A stretch of 17,650 nt of DNA, from the NCBI GenBank assembly GCA_009784845.1, contig WQXK01000015.1, forward strand, positions 1 through 17,650, read 5' to 3'. The notes beneath the pieces are model-generated. The model saw only the letters and a program-made list of their open reading frames with translations, was not told the DNA's origin and made no database searches. This DNA comes from Dehalococcoidia bacterium (GTDB lineage Bacteria; Chloroflexota; Dehalococcoidia; Dehalococcoidales; UBA1222). Made by a program: the position numbers and the translations under genes. Each line of letters opens with the position of its first letter. Within the stretch, counting starts at the first letter, position 1. Positions 7,752 to 15,272 of this stretch are shown piece after piece.

Positions 7752-8546
7752 TTGGTTCTGTATATTGCCGTTGCCATAGGCGGAGAATTCGGGTTTTTAT
7801 ACCATGTAAATGCACCCAACCCTGCATCTAGCGAATACGTCAATACGTTTTCTTCTGACACTGCTGAAATACGACAACGCATGCTAGATTTCGGTTTGCC
7901 AGAATATGTTTTGAATGATTTGCCGGAAAGTGAAATCCTTCTGTTTAGCGGGATATATGACGGTAACGCAGAAATAAAAAATAGCCATCAAATTGTCTGG
8001 CGTGACGACGGAAAGCTTGAGGTTGTCGGATTTGAAGGTCTCCTGCCGGGAGGGAAAGTTCGCACGCTGTTTTATTACAGGTGGCTTGAGCTGCCAAAAC
8101 ATACTTTTGTTGACTTGATTGCAATCCAAAAAGATCTTAGATATTTCGCTTTACCAAATGATATAAATGAAAGTGGACTTGCTCTTTATGACAAGGACGG
8201 AAAAACATACGGCCAAACATTGCAGTATGAAAGGGGCGCAACGCACTATGCATATGGTCTGGTGCAGGTAAAATTCAGATTATATCCGCATTATGAAAAC
8301 CAGCGTGCCTACGTTGCCATGGATACTGTAATTTCAAGACTTAGTGTCACTCTAAGTTTTGATAGCTTTTCATCATATGTCCATCAGGAACACCTGTGGA
8401 ATCGTCCGCATCTTGATATTTCAGACATAGTTGCCGCGTCAATCTTTAACGACATAAGAATAAGCACAACGGGGTCGGTAATCTTCTGTAGGGAAGTCTT
8501 TATTACCTCATCACCATATCGACCAATGCAGGTTGATGATTATTAA
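7752..8546 (+). CDS. Hypothetical protein, C-terminal piece (one helix plus soluble domain)
   Basis: 264 residues if begun at TTG 7752. No ribosome binding site precedes it, and the frame is open from just after the TAG at 7737-7739. It opens with a membrane helix (LVLYIAVAIGGEFGFLY), so the remainder probably lies outside the membrane. Recognisable stretches are a helical segment with GLPEYVLNDLPESEILL and a beta-rich body containing YDKDGKTYGQTLQYERG. I cannot assign a family or function. If the gene is intact, this is a single-pass membrane protein. If not, it is the cut-off outer domain of the upstream membrane protein. It ends 23 nt from the converging end of miaB. Confidence 0.5.
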   Translation: MVLYIAVAIGGEFGFLYHVNAPNPASSEYVNTFSSDTAEIRQRMLDFGLPEYVLNDLPESEILLFSGIYDGNAEIKNSHQIVWRDDGKLEVVGFEGLLPGGKVRTLFYYRWLELPKHTFVDLIAIQKDLRYFALPNDINESGLALYDKDGKTYGQTLQYERGATHYAYGLVQVKFRLYPHYENQRAYVAMDTVISRLSVTLSFDSFSSYVHQEHLWNRPHLDISDIVAASIFNDIRISTTGSVIFCREVFITSSPYRPMQVDDY

Positions 8547-8569
8547 GAAGACTCCCGCTCTCCAAGAAG

Positions 8570-9841
8570 TCAGTGTATTTCCTCTGCTACCGGCGTGTTT
8601 AGCTTCCCCTGCAATGACCAAGGGCTGGTTTTTCCAATCTGCACCAAAACTGTTTTCCCCTGCAGGTCTTCTGCGCTACTGAAAAAAACCATTTTGTCAC
8701 TACGCGTGCGCCCCTGCCAACGACTTTTGTTTGTGCCATCCACCAATACCTCAAGCGTTTGCCCCAAGTATGCGGCATTTATCTCAGATGCAATCCGCGC
8801 CTGAAGTGACTCCACGGCAGCTAAGCGCGCCTTTTTCGTATCCTGTGGCACGTCATCAACAAGCCTGTTGGCTGCCAACGTGCCCGGACGCGGGGAATAG
8901 GCAGCTACATGCACAGCATCAAATCGTAGCTCGGTGAGCAACTCATATGTATTTTGAAAATGCGTATCATCCTCTCCGGGGAACCCAACTATGACGTCCG
9001 TAGTAATAGCAATATCCGGCATAACGCGACGTAGCCGCAGCATTAAGTCGCGGTAATCAGCAACAGTATAACCCCTATTCATAGCCCGTAAAATATCATC
9101 ATTCCCCGATTGTACCGGTAGGTTGATCTGGCGGCATACCTTATCCAAACATGCCACGGCATCAATTAATGTCTGTGTCATATCCTTGGGGTGATTGGTA
9201 AGAAAACGCAGCCGCGACAATCCTTCAATGCCATTCAACTCCGTCAGCAACTGTGCCAAATTTGTGCAACCCTGCAGGTCATGCCCATAGGAGTCCACGT
9301 TTTGCCCCACCAAGATTACCTCTTTGATGCCATGCTGCACCAAACGGCGCACCTCGCAGATAATATCCTCCGGAAGTCTGCTCTTTTCCCTTCCGCGACG
9401 ATAAGGCACAACGCAATAAGTACAGAAGTTATTGCAGCCCTGAATTATAGGAACATAAGCGCTGACCGCCGGATGCACAGGTACAACAGGGGCACAATCC
9501 GTCTCAGGTAGCCAGTCAGGGAACTCACCCGGTCTTAAAAAATCATCCACATATGGGAAAAGTGCCTGCAATTCAGCCGGTGTTTGCCCCACAAAACAGC
9601 CCGTAAGCACGATGCGCATGTCTGGGCGCCTCTTTTTTAGTGCCTTGAGATTGTGCAGTTTATTAAACACCTTATCCTCGGCATGCTTGCGCACCACACA
9701 ACTGTTGACTACAACCACATCAGCCGCCTCAGCGTTTGGTGCCTCCATATACCCATGTGAGCGAAATCGAACCGACAAACGCTCCGACTCGGCACGATTC
9801 ATCTGACAACCAATCGTCCAAATGTAATAAGAGCCCATCAT
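8570..9841 (-). CDS. miaB: tRNA-2-methylthio-N6-dimethylallyladenosine synthase (MiaB)
   Basis: Radical-SAM methylthiotransferase that adds a methylthio group to i6A37 of tRNAs reading UNN codons. 423 residues from ATG 9841 (an upstream in-frame TTG at 9859 is possible). Order: the N-terminal UPF0004 domain with cluster cysteines C12 (TIGCQMN), C48 (NSCVVRKHAEDK) and C82 (TGCFVGQ); the radical-SAM core with C136, C140 and C143 in GCNNFCTYCVVPYRRG; and a C-terminal TRAM domain (from about residue 360) ending in WSLQGKL. NSCVVR with AEDK is characteristic of MiaB rather than MtaB or RimO, so the assignment within the family is fairly firm. There is no clear Shine-Dalgarno. A promoter-like pair lies at 9871-9899, although transcripts of the heme operon behind it could also run in. 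Confidence 0.94.
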   Translation of the reverse strand: MMGSYYIWTIGCQMNRAESERLSVRFRSHGYMEAPNAEAADVVVVNSCVVRKHAEDKVFNKLHNLKALKKRRPDMRIVLTGCFVGQTPAELQALFPYVDDFLRPGEFPDWLPETDCAPVVPVHPAVSAYVPIIQGCNNFCTYCVVPYRRGREKSRLPEDIICEVRRLVQHGIKEVILVGQNVDSYGHDLQGCTNLAQLLTELNGIEGLSRLRFLTNHPKDMTQTLIDAVACLDKVCRQINLPVQSGNDDILRAMNRGYTVADYRDLMLRLRRVMPDIAITTDVIVGFPGEDDTHFQNTYELLTELRFDAVHVAAYSPRPGTLAANRLVDDVPQDTKKARLAAVESLQARIASEINAAYLGQTLEVLVDGTNKSRWQGRTRSDKMVFFSSAEDLQGKTVLVQIGKTSPWSLQGKLNTPVAEEIH

Positions 9842-9870
9842 CAAAGGCAAACCGTCCAAAGCAGGAAGTT

Positions 9871-9899
9871 GTTAAACAGGCATAAGTTTTCGCGGTCAA
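9871..9899 (-). promoter_or_regulatory. Possible promoter for miaB
   Basis: On the minus strand TTGACC (9899-9894), 17 nt, then TTTAAC (9876-9871). The -35 has five of six consensus bases and the -10 four of six. The start would be near 9864, about 23 nt before the miaB ATG. Confidence 0.38.
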
Positions 9900-9931
9900 A
9901 GAGGCAATTTTTCATATGCTGAGCCCTCTTT
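9898..9931 (-). terminator. Inverted repeat at the end of the heme-uptake operon
   Basis: Arms AAAGAGGC (9898-9905) and GCCCTCTTT (9923-9931) pair over eight positions with one bulged base and enclose a loop of about 17 nt. It overlaps the stop codon of the ABC ATPase gene. On the minus strand only TTT follows the stem, so as an intrinsic terminator it is weak. It may act as an mRNA 3' end stabiliser or partial terminator. Confidence 0.3.
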
Positions 9932-10698
9932 TAGCGGTAAACGGCATAAAAGCTATCTCCGTTTTCGGCTTTTATAACCTCGGCGTTTACATCAAATACC
10001 GCCTTGATGAGCTCCGGTGTAAGTGTTGTTTTGGCATCCCCCGCGGCGGCAATTTGCCCATCTTTCATAACGATTATGTCATCTGCATATTTGATTGCCT
10101 GATTCAGGTCATGTAAGGCCATAACAACGGTAACACCTTTTTCATGGTTTACGCCTGTTACAATTTCCATAATTTCAATCTGAAAATACACATCCAAAAA
10201 CGTTGTGGGCTCATCAAGGAGTAATACTCTGGGCTCCTGCGCCAATGCCAACGCAAGACAAGCCCTTTGGCGTTCGCCGCCGGAAAGCTCACAAATACGG
10301 CGGTTTTCAAAGCCCTTGAGACAAGCCTTTTCTATGGAATACCTGATGGCGGCATCGTCAGCCTCGCTCAAATGGTGAAATGGCTTTCCGTGCGGTGTTC
10401 TACCGAACGTTACAAGCCCCAGCACGGATAGATCGGGAGGCATTTCGCTGATCTGATATACACTCGCCACATATTTTGCAAAATCCCTGGCCTTATACTG
10501 CGCGATGTTTTTTCCGTCCAAGCATATCGTGCCGCAGGCGGGCTTAAACAGCCTGCTGCATAAGCCCAAAAGTGTACTTTTGCCACAACCGTTTGGACCC
10601 AGTATAGCCGTAATCTTGCCGCGCTTGAAAGTGTAGTCAATGTCCCGCAGTATCAGCTTATTTTTATCATAGCCAAACGCTACTTTCTCAATCCGCAT
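9931..10698 (-). CDS. ABC transporter ATPase, FecE/heme-siderophore type
   Basis: 255-residue ATPase driving uptake through the permease encoded just upstream. Seen in order: Walker A GPNGCGKST (34-42), Q-loop Q82, the ABC signature LSGGERQR (138-145), Walker B with catalytic Glu LLLDEPT (159-165) and switch His196 in ALHDLN. The spacing and the C-terminal region (DGQIAAAGDAKTTLTPELIKAVFDV) fit the FepC/FecE/BtuD subfamily that serves siderophores, heme and cobalamin. The gene overlaps the permease gene by 11 nt, with AGGAG upstream of its ATG, so the two subunits are made together. It is the last gene of the five-gene operon. The substrate is taken from the binding protein and NEAT-like partners and is not readable from the ATPase. 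Confidence 0.95.
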   Translation of the reverse strand: MRIEKVAFGYDKNKLILRDIDYTFKRGKITAILGPNGCGKSTLLGLCSRLFKPACGTICLDGKNIAQYKARDFAKYVASVYQISEMPPDLSVLGLVTFGRTPHGKPFHHLSEADDAAIRYSIEKACLKGFENRRICELSGGERQRACLALALAQEPRVLLLDEPTTFLDVYFQIEIMEIVTGVNHEKGVTVVMALHDLNQAIKYADDIIVMKDGQIAAAGDAKTTLTPELIKAVFDVNAEVIKAENGDSFYAVYR

Positions 10699-11683
10699 AG
10701 TAGTAAGATCTCCTAAGCAGCATTATAAATACAATCCCACCGACTACCGTTGCTATAATTCCAACGGGCAATGTCACAGGGGTACCCAGGGCACGACCAA
10801 AACAATCCGCTGCTAGAAGAATTAATCCGCCCAAGACCGCTGAGAGCGGTATCAGGTTATAGTGGTTGCCGCCAAAGATTTTTCTTGCGATCAGGGGTGC
10901 GAGCAGTCCTAAAAATGCCGTAATTCCTACATTTGTCGCAGCAGTTGCTGCAAGGAACACAGCCACCACAATCAGTATAATTTTGATTTGCAGGACATTT
11001 AAACCAAGGCTTGAGGATACCTTATCCCCAAGTGTCAGCACGTTGCATTTACCAGCCAGCAAAACAGCAGCAAACACACCGACTATGCTCAAAGCCGCCG
11101 CCGCAATCACCACGTCCTGCTTGGGTACGGCAAGGCTTCCCACAAGTGATAATATTACATTGGTCGCGGCAAAATTCTGCATCACGGCTATTGTCAAAAT
11201 GACTACCATCAACACGGCATTTACTGCCGCACCGAGAGCCAAAATCCTGCTTGAGCTCACCTCACGGGCATAAGAAAGCCAAAATACCAGCGCAAATATT
11301 GACAGGCCGAAAATCACAGCAAGCAGGGGTGACAAAACAATAGATGCCGGCAGGTAAACTGTGGCAATAAGCCCTCCCATAAAACCAGCAGACGAAACAC
11401 CGATAATAGCCGGATCGGCAAGCTTATTGCGCGTAACCGACTGAAATAGAACGCCTGACACGGCAAGTGCGGCACCGCAGAAAAATGCGACCAGTGTACG
11501 CGGCATATTGACGCGAATTAGCGTATTGACCGTCAGGTCATCGCCTGTAAACAGACCCTTAACAATCTGGAAGAAGGAAACGTCTTTGGACCCGGCAGCT
11601 ATGGAAACGACAAGCAGTATAAGCGTTATAACTATACACGCCGCATAGACTATTGCGGTTGTTGCTGCTTTTTTTTTATCCAT
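10688..11683 (-). CDS. FecCD-family ABC permease (IsdF-like)
   Basis: 331-residue integral membrane subunit with about ten helices, forming as a homodimer the channel of a type II importer. The diagnostic block is present: RVNMPRTLVAFFCGAALAVSG followed by QSVTRNKLADPAIIGVSSAG, plus the late GITAFLGLLAPLIAR motif of the ATPase-coupling region. Start ATG 11683 (MDKKK) gives a standard N-terminus and an 8-nt overlap with the binding-protein gene. A longer reading from 11719 would extend into that gene and adds a non-hydrophobic stretch with no ribosome binding site. Overlaps on both sides show a tightly coupled operon. The family covers iron-siderophore, heme and vitamin B12 importers; heme is inferred here from the IsdE-like partner. 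Confidence 0.94.
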   Translation of the reverse strand: MDKKKAATTAIVYAACIVITLILLVVSIAAGSKDVSFFQIVKGLFTGDDLTVNTLIRVNMPRTLVAFFCGAALAVSGVLFQSVTRNKLADPAIIGVSSAGFMGGLIATVYLPASIVLSPLLAVIFGLSIFALVFWLSYAREVSSSRILALGAAVNAVLMVVILTIAVMQNFAATNVILSLVGSLAVPKQDVVIAAAALSIVGVFAAVLLAGKCNVLTLGDKVSSSLGLNVLQIKIILIVVAVFLAATAATNVGITAFLGLLAPLIARKIFGGNHYNLIPLSAVLGGLILLAADCFGRALGTPVTLPVGIIATVVGGIVFIMLLRRSYYYAD

Positions 11684-12665
11684 TTTTATATCCGCCGGCA
11701 TAAGGATTAACCTTGCCATCGAAAATATCTAAAACATACTGCATGGCAGAAACATAATCAAATTCCGCCACTATGCCGACTACGCTTTCAGGCAAATAGT
11801 AAATGTTGCCATCCTGGACAGCACTTATTAAGTTCCAAGGTGTTGTATCCCAGCATGAATCGTACATGCTCCAAACCTCAGCCGTATTGCCATGCGCCGT
11901 ACAAAAAATATAATCCGGGTTTAAATTGAGTATAGGAGCCCAGTTATCCGGCTTCAGCAAGACTTGTTTACCTTGAAGTTCATCAATGACATTAATAGCA
12001 CCGGAATAACTTATTATACTGCCTGCATAAAACCCGCTCCCTGCTATGGAAATGCTTTGTGCGGGCGTACCAAACGGTGCCCCGAATAACACCATAACCC
12101 GCGGCTTGTACTCAAGTGAGGCGACCTTTTCTAAAACCCCTCTCTCTTTCTGCTCCAACTCAGAGACTATTTCCATCGCTTTGGTCTTTTGGTTAAAATA
12201 CTCACCTATTTTGACGATGCTGCTCTTCAGTTCCGGTACACCATTATAATCAAAAAATTTAACCGGTATGCCCAGTGCCTCAAATGACGATTTTATATTG
12301 CCGAATGCCTTTTCTGTCGCATCGCTTATAATCACTTCACTCGGATTCAAAAGTGCGATTGCCACATAGTCCGGCTCCATAGCCGTTCCGGCATCAATGT
12401 ATCTGTCTCTATCGCCGTACTTGGCATCCACTTTATCGAAGTCAACATGCGGAACTCCAGCCACCTCTATCCCCAGGCGATGCAAAATTTCCAAACTTAC
12501 AGGATCAAGTGCAACAACACAGCTGCCCACCGGCGGAGGAACAATTCTGGTGCATCCTGTGAAGGACGCAAGCGACGTAAGAAACAAAACACAAACGACA
12601 AAGGCACTTATCAAAATACCTTTCAATCCGCGTACTTCCGCTTTCATACCACCTGCAGTTTTCAC
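11676..12665 (-). CDS. Heme-binding lipoprotein of ABC importer, IsdE-like
   Basis: 329-residue cluster-A binding lipoprotein. A signal sequence ends in a lipobox, SFTGC, with lipidated Cys38, so the protein should be tethered outside the membrane. By recall of the S. aureus IsdE sequence, two blocks align well. AMEPDYVAIALLNPSEVIIS (95-114) covers the region with IsdE's axial Met, here Met96. NPDYIFCTAHGNTAEV (249-264) covers the region with its axial His, here His258. DYNGVPELKSSIVKIGEYFNQKTKA (139-163) and the C-terminal region (DGNIYYLPE...NVDA-like) also match in order. It should accept heme from the two surface proteins encoded upstream and hand it to the permease. Start: GTG 12665 overlaps the upstream stop in a GTGA arrangement; ATG 12647 is an alternative. 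A cobalamin or siderophore ligand is not excluded. Confidence 0.8.
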   Translation of the reverse strand: MKTAGGMKAEVRGLKGILISAFVVCVLFLTSLASFTGCTRIVPPPVGSCVVALDPVSLEILHRLGIEVAGVPHVDFDKVDAKYGDRDRYIDAGTAMEPDYVAIALLNPSEVIISDATEKAFGNIKSSFEALGIPVKFFDYNGVPELKSSIVKIGEYFNQKTKAMEIVSELEQKERGVLEKVASLEYKPRVMVLFGAPFGTPAQSISIAGSGFYAGSIISYSGAINVIDELQGKQVLLKPDNWAPILNLNPDYIFCTAHGNTAEVWSMYDSCWDTTPWNLISAVQDGNIYYLPESVVGIVAEFDYVSAMQYVLDIFDGKVNPYAGGYKNG

Positions 12666-14212
12666 TTTTTACCCCGTTTACGCAATATAATAACTGCCGC
12701 CGCAGCGCCCGCCACAGCAAGCACAACCACTATAATTGCGAGCGTTTTCCAATTACCTGCCGCCTTAATGGTTAAGCTTTGCTCCAAAGTAGCCACATAA
12801 GGCGTGCCATCCTCTACAATCAGCGCAAAGTATTTTACAGTATAATCACCTGCTTTTTGTGCCGTAAACTGCCTATCTGCCACACTTATGCCCTCGCGCT
12901 TTGCACCGGTGCCAACATAGCTTACGCTGTAGCTTAATGCATAAACTCCATCAAAGGAAACCTCAGCAGGCGGAATCGTTATCCGAGAACCCACGGACTG
13001 CACGGCACCACCCACTGGCTCATCCGCTTGAATAAGCGGCAAAGCCTGCTGAGCCGAAACGTTTGATGCGCCTGTGAAATAAGCGTTCTCCAAATCAACT
13101 TTAACGCTGAAGCTCACAACCGTACTCATCGGGATAATTTTAACCCGCATGAAGAGCTCATCTTTTAGCTGATAACCATCCAAAACAAAAACTGTAGTCG
13201 CGTGAAGATTCACGCCGACATAGTTCTCCGTAAGCACCAATGCGGCAACTGCGCACCCGCTTTGTTCCATAAACAAGTCTTCCATGTACTGAGCCGCAGT
13301 CAGAGTAAAATACAGCAAGTAACTGCCATTGCGTTTTTCAATATCCACGGTACTTGCGCAAGACGCCTGCGCCATGGCCAAACCTGTCGCGCTTTGCCCG
13401 CCTATTGTATAAGCGCAGCGATACATTCCATCCGCATCACCAATCGGGTCAGAGCGTTTTGCATAGACGCTTATGCGCGCTACCCTCTCAACATTTCCGG
13501 AAACATATGTTATGCCATCTGATGCTATTGTTTGCGGTGATGCAAAAGTAAGCTCATACACGCCGGCTTTATCAAAGGTTATGGCGTTTTCACTTGTAGT
13601 GACAATCTCAGCCACTGAACTTCCGACGGGATAAAAGCTGATTTTGCGCGTTGCCGAAATATCAATATACTGCGTTGTGCCGCCGGCATCCCTGAAGCGG
13701 TACATCGGGCGGCATTCCGGCAAGACCAGTGTGTCTCCGACAAACGAGGTTAGCTCATCCGACGTTGTCAAAAACATCTCAAGACCGACCCATATGGTGT
13801 AAGTGAGCTCCGATTTTTGCGCACCTTCACCGGCGGAATAGAGCACATTGTACATGGCGACGCGGTTTCTGTCGGGTGCTGGAACGTCGCCAATCACCAT
13901 CTGTCTGCTTGCAGGTAAGTCGTAACTCACCCAACCTGCGGCACCCAAATAGCTGACGCTCGTGCTGACCAGAACCTCGGTATTTCCGACCTTTGCCGTA
14001 GCATCCGGAACTAGTATCAGGCTTCCATAATTTCTTGTGATTTCCGTCGCCATTCCATCGATTGAAAAAGGCGCCGACAGCACTATGATTGCCCTGCTGG
14101 CATCGTCATCCGCTGCAAAAGCCGTCCGTGCAATAAAACACGGAAGCGACGGCGCCACAAACACCGTCGCAATCGCAAAGTACAGAAGTGTTATGCAGAC
14201 TCTTTTTTTCAT
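12662..14212 (-). CDS. Surface protein with Ig-like and NEAT-like domains and C-terminal membrane anchor
   Basis: 516 residues. Signal peptide 1-33 (cleavage after AFA). A beta-rich N-terminal region (41-150) and Ig-like domain (about 155-250, ending FDKAGVYELTF...ISVYAK) come first. A NEAT-like domain follows (about 255-378): DGMYRCAYTI, AMAQASCASTVDI, NGSYLLYFTLTAAQYMEDL, then a final strand pair VVSFSVKVDLENA. A second Ig-like domain (about 405-485, with FTAQKAGDYTVKYFA) precedes one transmembrane helix (489-510) and the basic tail RKRGKK. There is no LPXTG motif, so anchoring is by the helix. NEAT domains take up heme or hemoproteins at cell surfaces. Here the two positions of the usual heme tyrosines read Val and Phe. 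The gene begins 13 nt after the lipoprotein gene without a Shine-Dalgarno and overlaps the IsdE-like gene by 4 nt. The domain call is by pattern and remains an inference. Confidence 0.65.
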   Translation of the reverse strand: MKKRVCITLLYFAIATVFVAPSLPCFIARTAFAADDDASRAIIVLSAPFSIDGMATEITRNYGSLILVPDATAKVGNTEVLVSTSVSYLGAAGWVSYDLPASRQMVIGDVPAPDRNRVAMYNVLYSAGEGAQKSELTYTIWVGLEMFLTTSDELTSFVGDTLVLPECRPMYRFRDAGGTTQYIDISATRKISFYPVGSSVAEIVTTSENAITFDKAGVYELTFASPQTIASDGITYVSGNVERVARISVYAKRSDPIGDADGMYRCAYTIGGQSATGLAMAQASCASTVDIEKRNGSYLLYFTLTAAQYMEDLFMEQSGCAVAALVLTENYVGVNLHATTVFVLDGYQLKDELFMRVKIIPMSTVVSFSVKVDLENAYFTGASNVSAQQALPLIQADEPVGGAVQSVGSRITIPPAEVSFDGVYALSYSVSYVGTGAKREGISVADRQFTAQKAGDYTVKYFALIVEDGTPYVATLEQSLTIKAAGNWKTLAIIVVVLAVAGAAAAVIILRKRGKK

Positions 14213-14225
14213 AATGTATTATATG

Positions 14226-15251
14226 TTACGGGTCATTCATCGTAACCTGAGCATTGTCAATATCCAACTTTAGCCTCAAATCAGCAGGACTCGTGGATTC
14301 TCCTCCATCCGTAGAGTACGTTACCTGCACGTATACTATTCCAAGGTTTGATTTGTCCGTCGTGGAAAATGTCAACTCGGCGCGTTTATATTCTCCGTCA
14401 TATACCAACTCGGCATCTAAATAAACTTCTCCATCAATATCCATGTATTTGAAGAACACTATTGCTGAATCTATATCGTCTATTGCCACTGAACCACCCA
14501 TTGGAGGCTGTAGTGTCTCCGGCTGGAAATAAACATACAGCTTGATAGATTCGGCTTCGACTTTTATATGCGCATATTCACAAAAAAGAGGATACATCAT
14601 GGAAGGACTTTCAGTGATAGTATTAGTACTCCACGCTAAAGTAATAACGTCATTGCCCCTATACTGACCTGGAAAACCTCGAACTAAGTACATACGCCCA
14701 ACAAAACGGAACTCCGGCTCAGACGAGGTCTCAACATTTGATGATAAATCCAATTTCAGTCTCAACGTAACCGGTCCGTCAAATTCCATCGGCCCATCAA
14801 ATTCCATCTGTAAGGTTGTATACTCGTCCAAGCCATCCAGCGAGAATTTTATGCTTAAAACTTCAGTATCATCGTCATAAGACCTTTCCACATCTGCAAA
14901 CTCGTCACCTGCCAAATAACTTATTTCTTTTACATCGTTGGGACATACTGGTATGTTCATGATATCAAAAGGTATAAAATACATGGTAATATCAATATGG
15001 TCATCCATAACACTTACGTAAGCTTTCTCGTACAAAAGCTTCGCCATCATAGATGGCCGATCTTCGTTTTCGTGCCATGCCGCAGCATCTACGAGGTAGC
15101 TTTTGCCGAGTTCATAACCCTCCGGCGGAAATGTATCCGTAGGATCAGGTTCATCATTGGGACATGCTACATTGCATGCTCCCATGACGGCCATAATTGC
15201 CACCGCTAAAGCAGTTAATACTATCTGTTTGACTGTTTTTTTTGTGAACAT
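14226..15251 (-). CDS. Lipoprotein with two NEAT-like domains
   Basis: 341 residues from ATG 15251, which has AAAGGTG six nt ahead; an upstream ATG at 15272 has no such site. A signal sequence ends in VMGAC with Cys26 as probable lipid site (Met at -3 is unusual). Two homologous domains follow, about 45-170 and 181-333. Each has PSMM (66-69 and 216-219) leading into a strand pair (AYVSVMDDHIDITMYF; AHIKVEAESIKLYVYF) and each ends in LRLKLD (163-168 and 325-330). The order and spacing fit the NEAT fold: 3-10 helix with SxxxxY, then a beta sandwich with a terminal hairpin YxxxY. The ligand tyrosines are absent in both. First gene of the operon, so likely the outermost collector that passes heme, or another ligand, on. 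Unusually rich in Asp/Glu and Met. Confidence 0.65.
   Translation of the reverse strand: MFTKKTVKQIVLTALAVAIMAVMGACNVACPNDEPDPTDTFPPEGYELGKSYLVDAAAWHENEDRPSMMAKLLYEKAYVSVMDDHIDITMYFIPFDIMNIPVCPNDVKEISYLAGDEFADVERSYDDDTEVLSIKFSLDGLDEYTTLQMEFDGPMEFDGPVTLRLKLDLSSNVETSSEPEFRFVGRMYLVRGFPGQYRGNDVITLAWSTNTITESPSMMYPLFCEYAHIKVEAESIKLYVYFQPETLQPPMGGSVAIDDIDSAIVFFKYMDIDGEVYLDAELVYDGEYKRAELTFSTTDKSNLGIVYVQVTYSTDGGESTSPADLRLKLDIDNAQVTMNDP
14772..14807 (-). repeat. 18-bp tandem duplication inside first NEAT-like domain
   Basis: CGGTCCGTCAAATTCCAT and CGGCCCATCAAATTCCAT (plus strand) are adjacent, differ at two positions and encode MEFDGP twice (residues 149-160 of the lipoprotein). The repeat lies where the terminal beta-hairpin of a NEAT domain would hold its ligand loop. 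Confidence 0.85.
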
Positions 15252-15272
15252 GCTACACCTTTCCCAAACCAT

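Larger units (their letters stand above)
7120..8546 (+). pseudogene. Whole locus: one membrane protein gene read in three pieces (frameshift plus TAG)
   Basis: The three open stretches described separately make sense as one protein of about 475 residues. Piece 1 (7120-7562) carries membrane helices and ends out of frame. Piece 2 (to 7736) continues the hydrophobic pattern in the -1 frame. Piece 3 continues in the same frame after TAG 7737-7739, opening with a further hydrophobic helix (IWLTLVLYIAVAIGG) and then a soluble domain. The join of pieces 1 and 2 lies on TTTTTTC (7557-7563), whose zero frame is T TTT TTC, exactly the phase of a -1 slippery heptamer. Two lesions in one gene favour decay. 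Programmed frameshifting followed by a separate downstream protein is the alternative. I do not recognise the family. It sits directly after prs and converges with miaB. Confidence 0.6.

Noticed and set aside
10866..11273. 135-codon open frame on the plus strand
   Set aside because: Shadow of the FecCD permease gene. The biased composition comes from the reverse complement of hydrophobic codons.
9931..12665. Cobalamin (BtuCDF) importer, attractive because Dehalococcoidia depend on corrinoids
   Set aside because: The binding protein resembles IsdE more than BtuF and the operon adds NEAT-like proteins. No cobalamin riboswitch was seen upstream. Kept only as an alternative.
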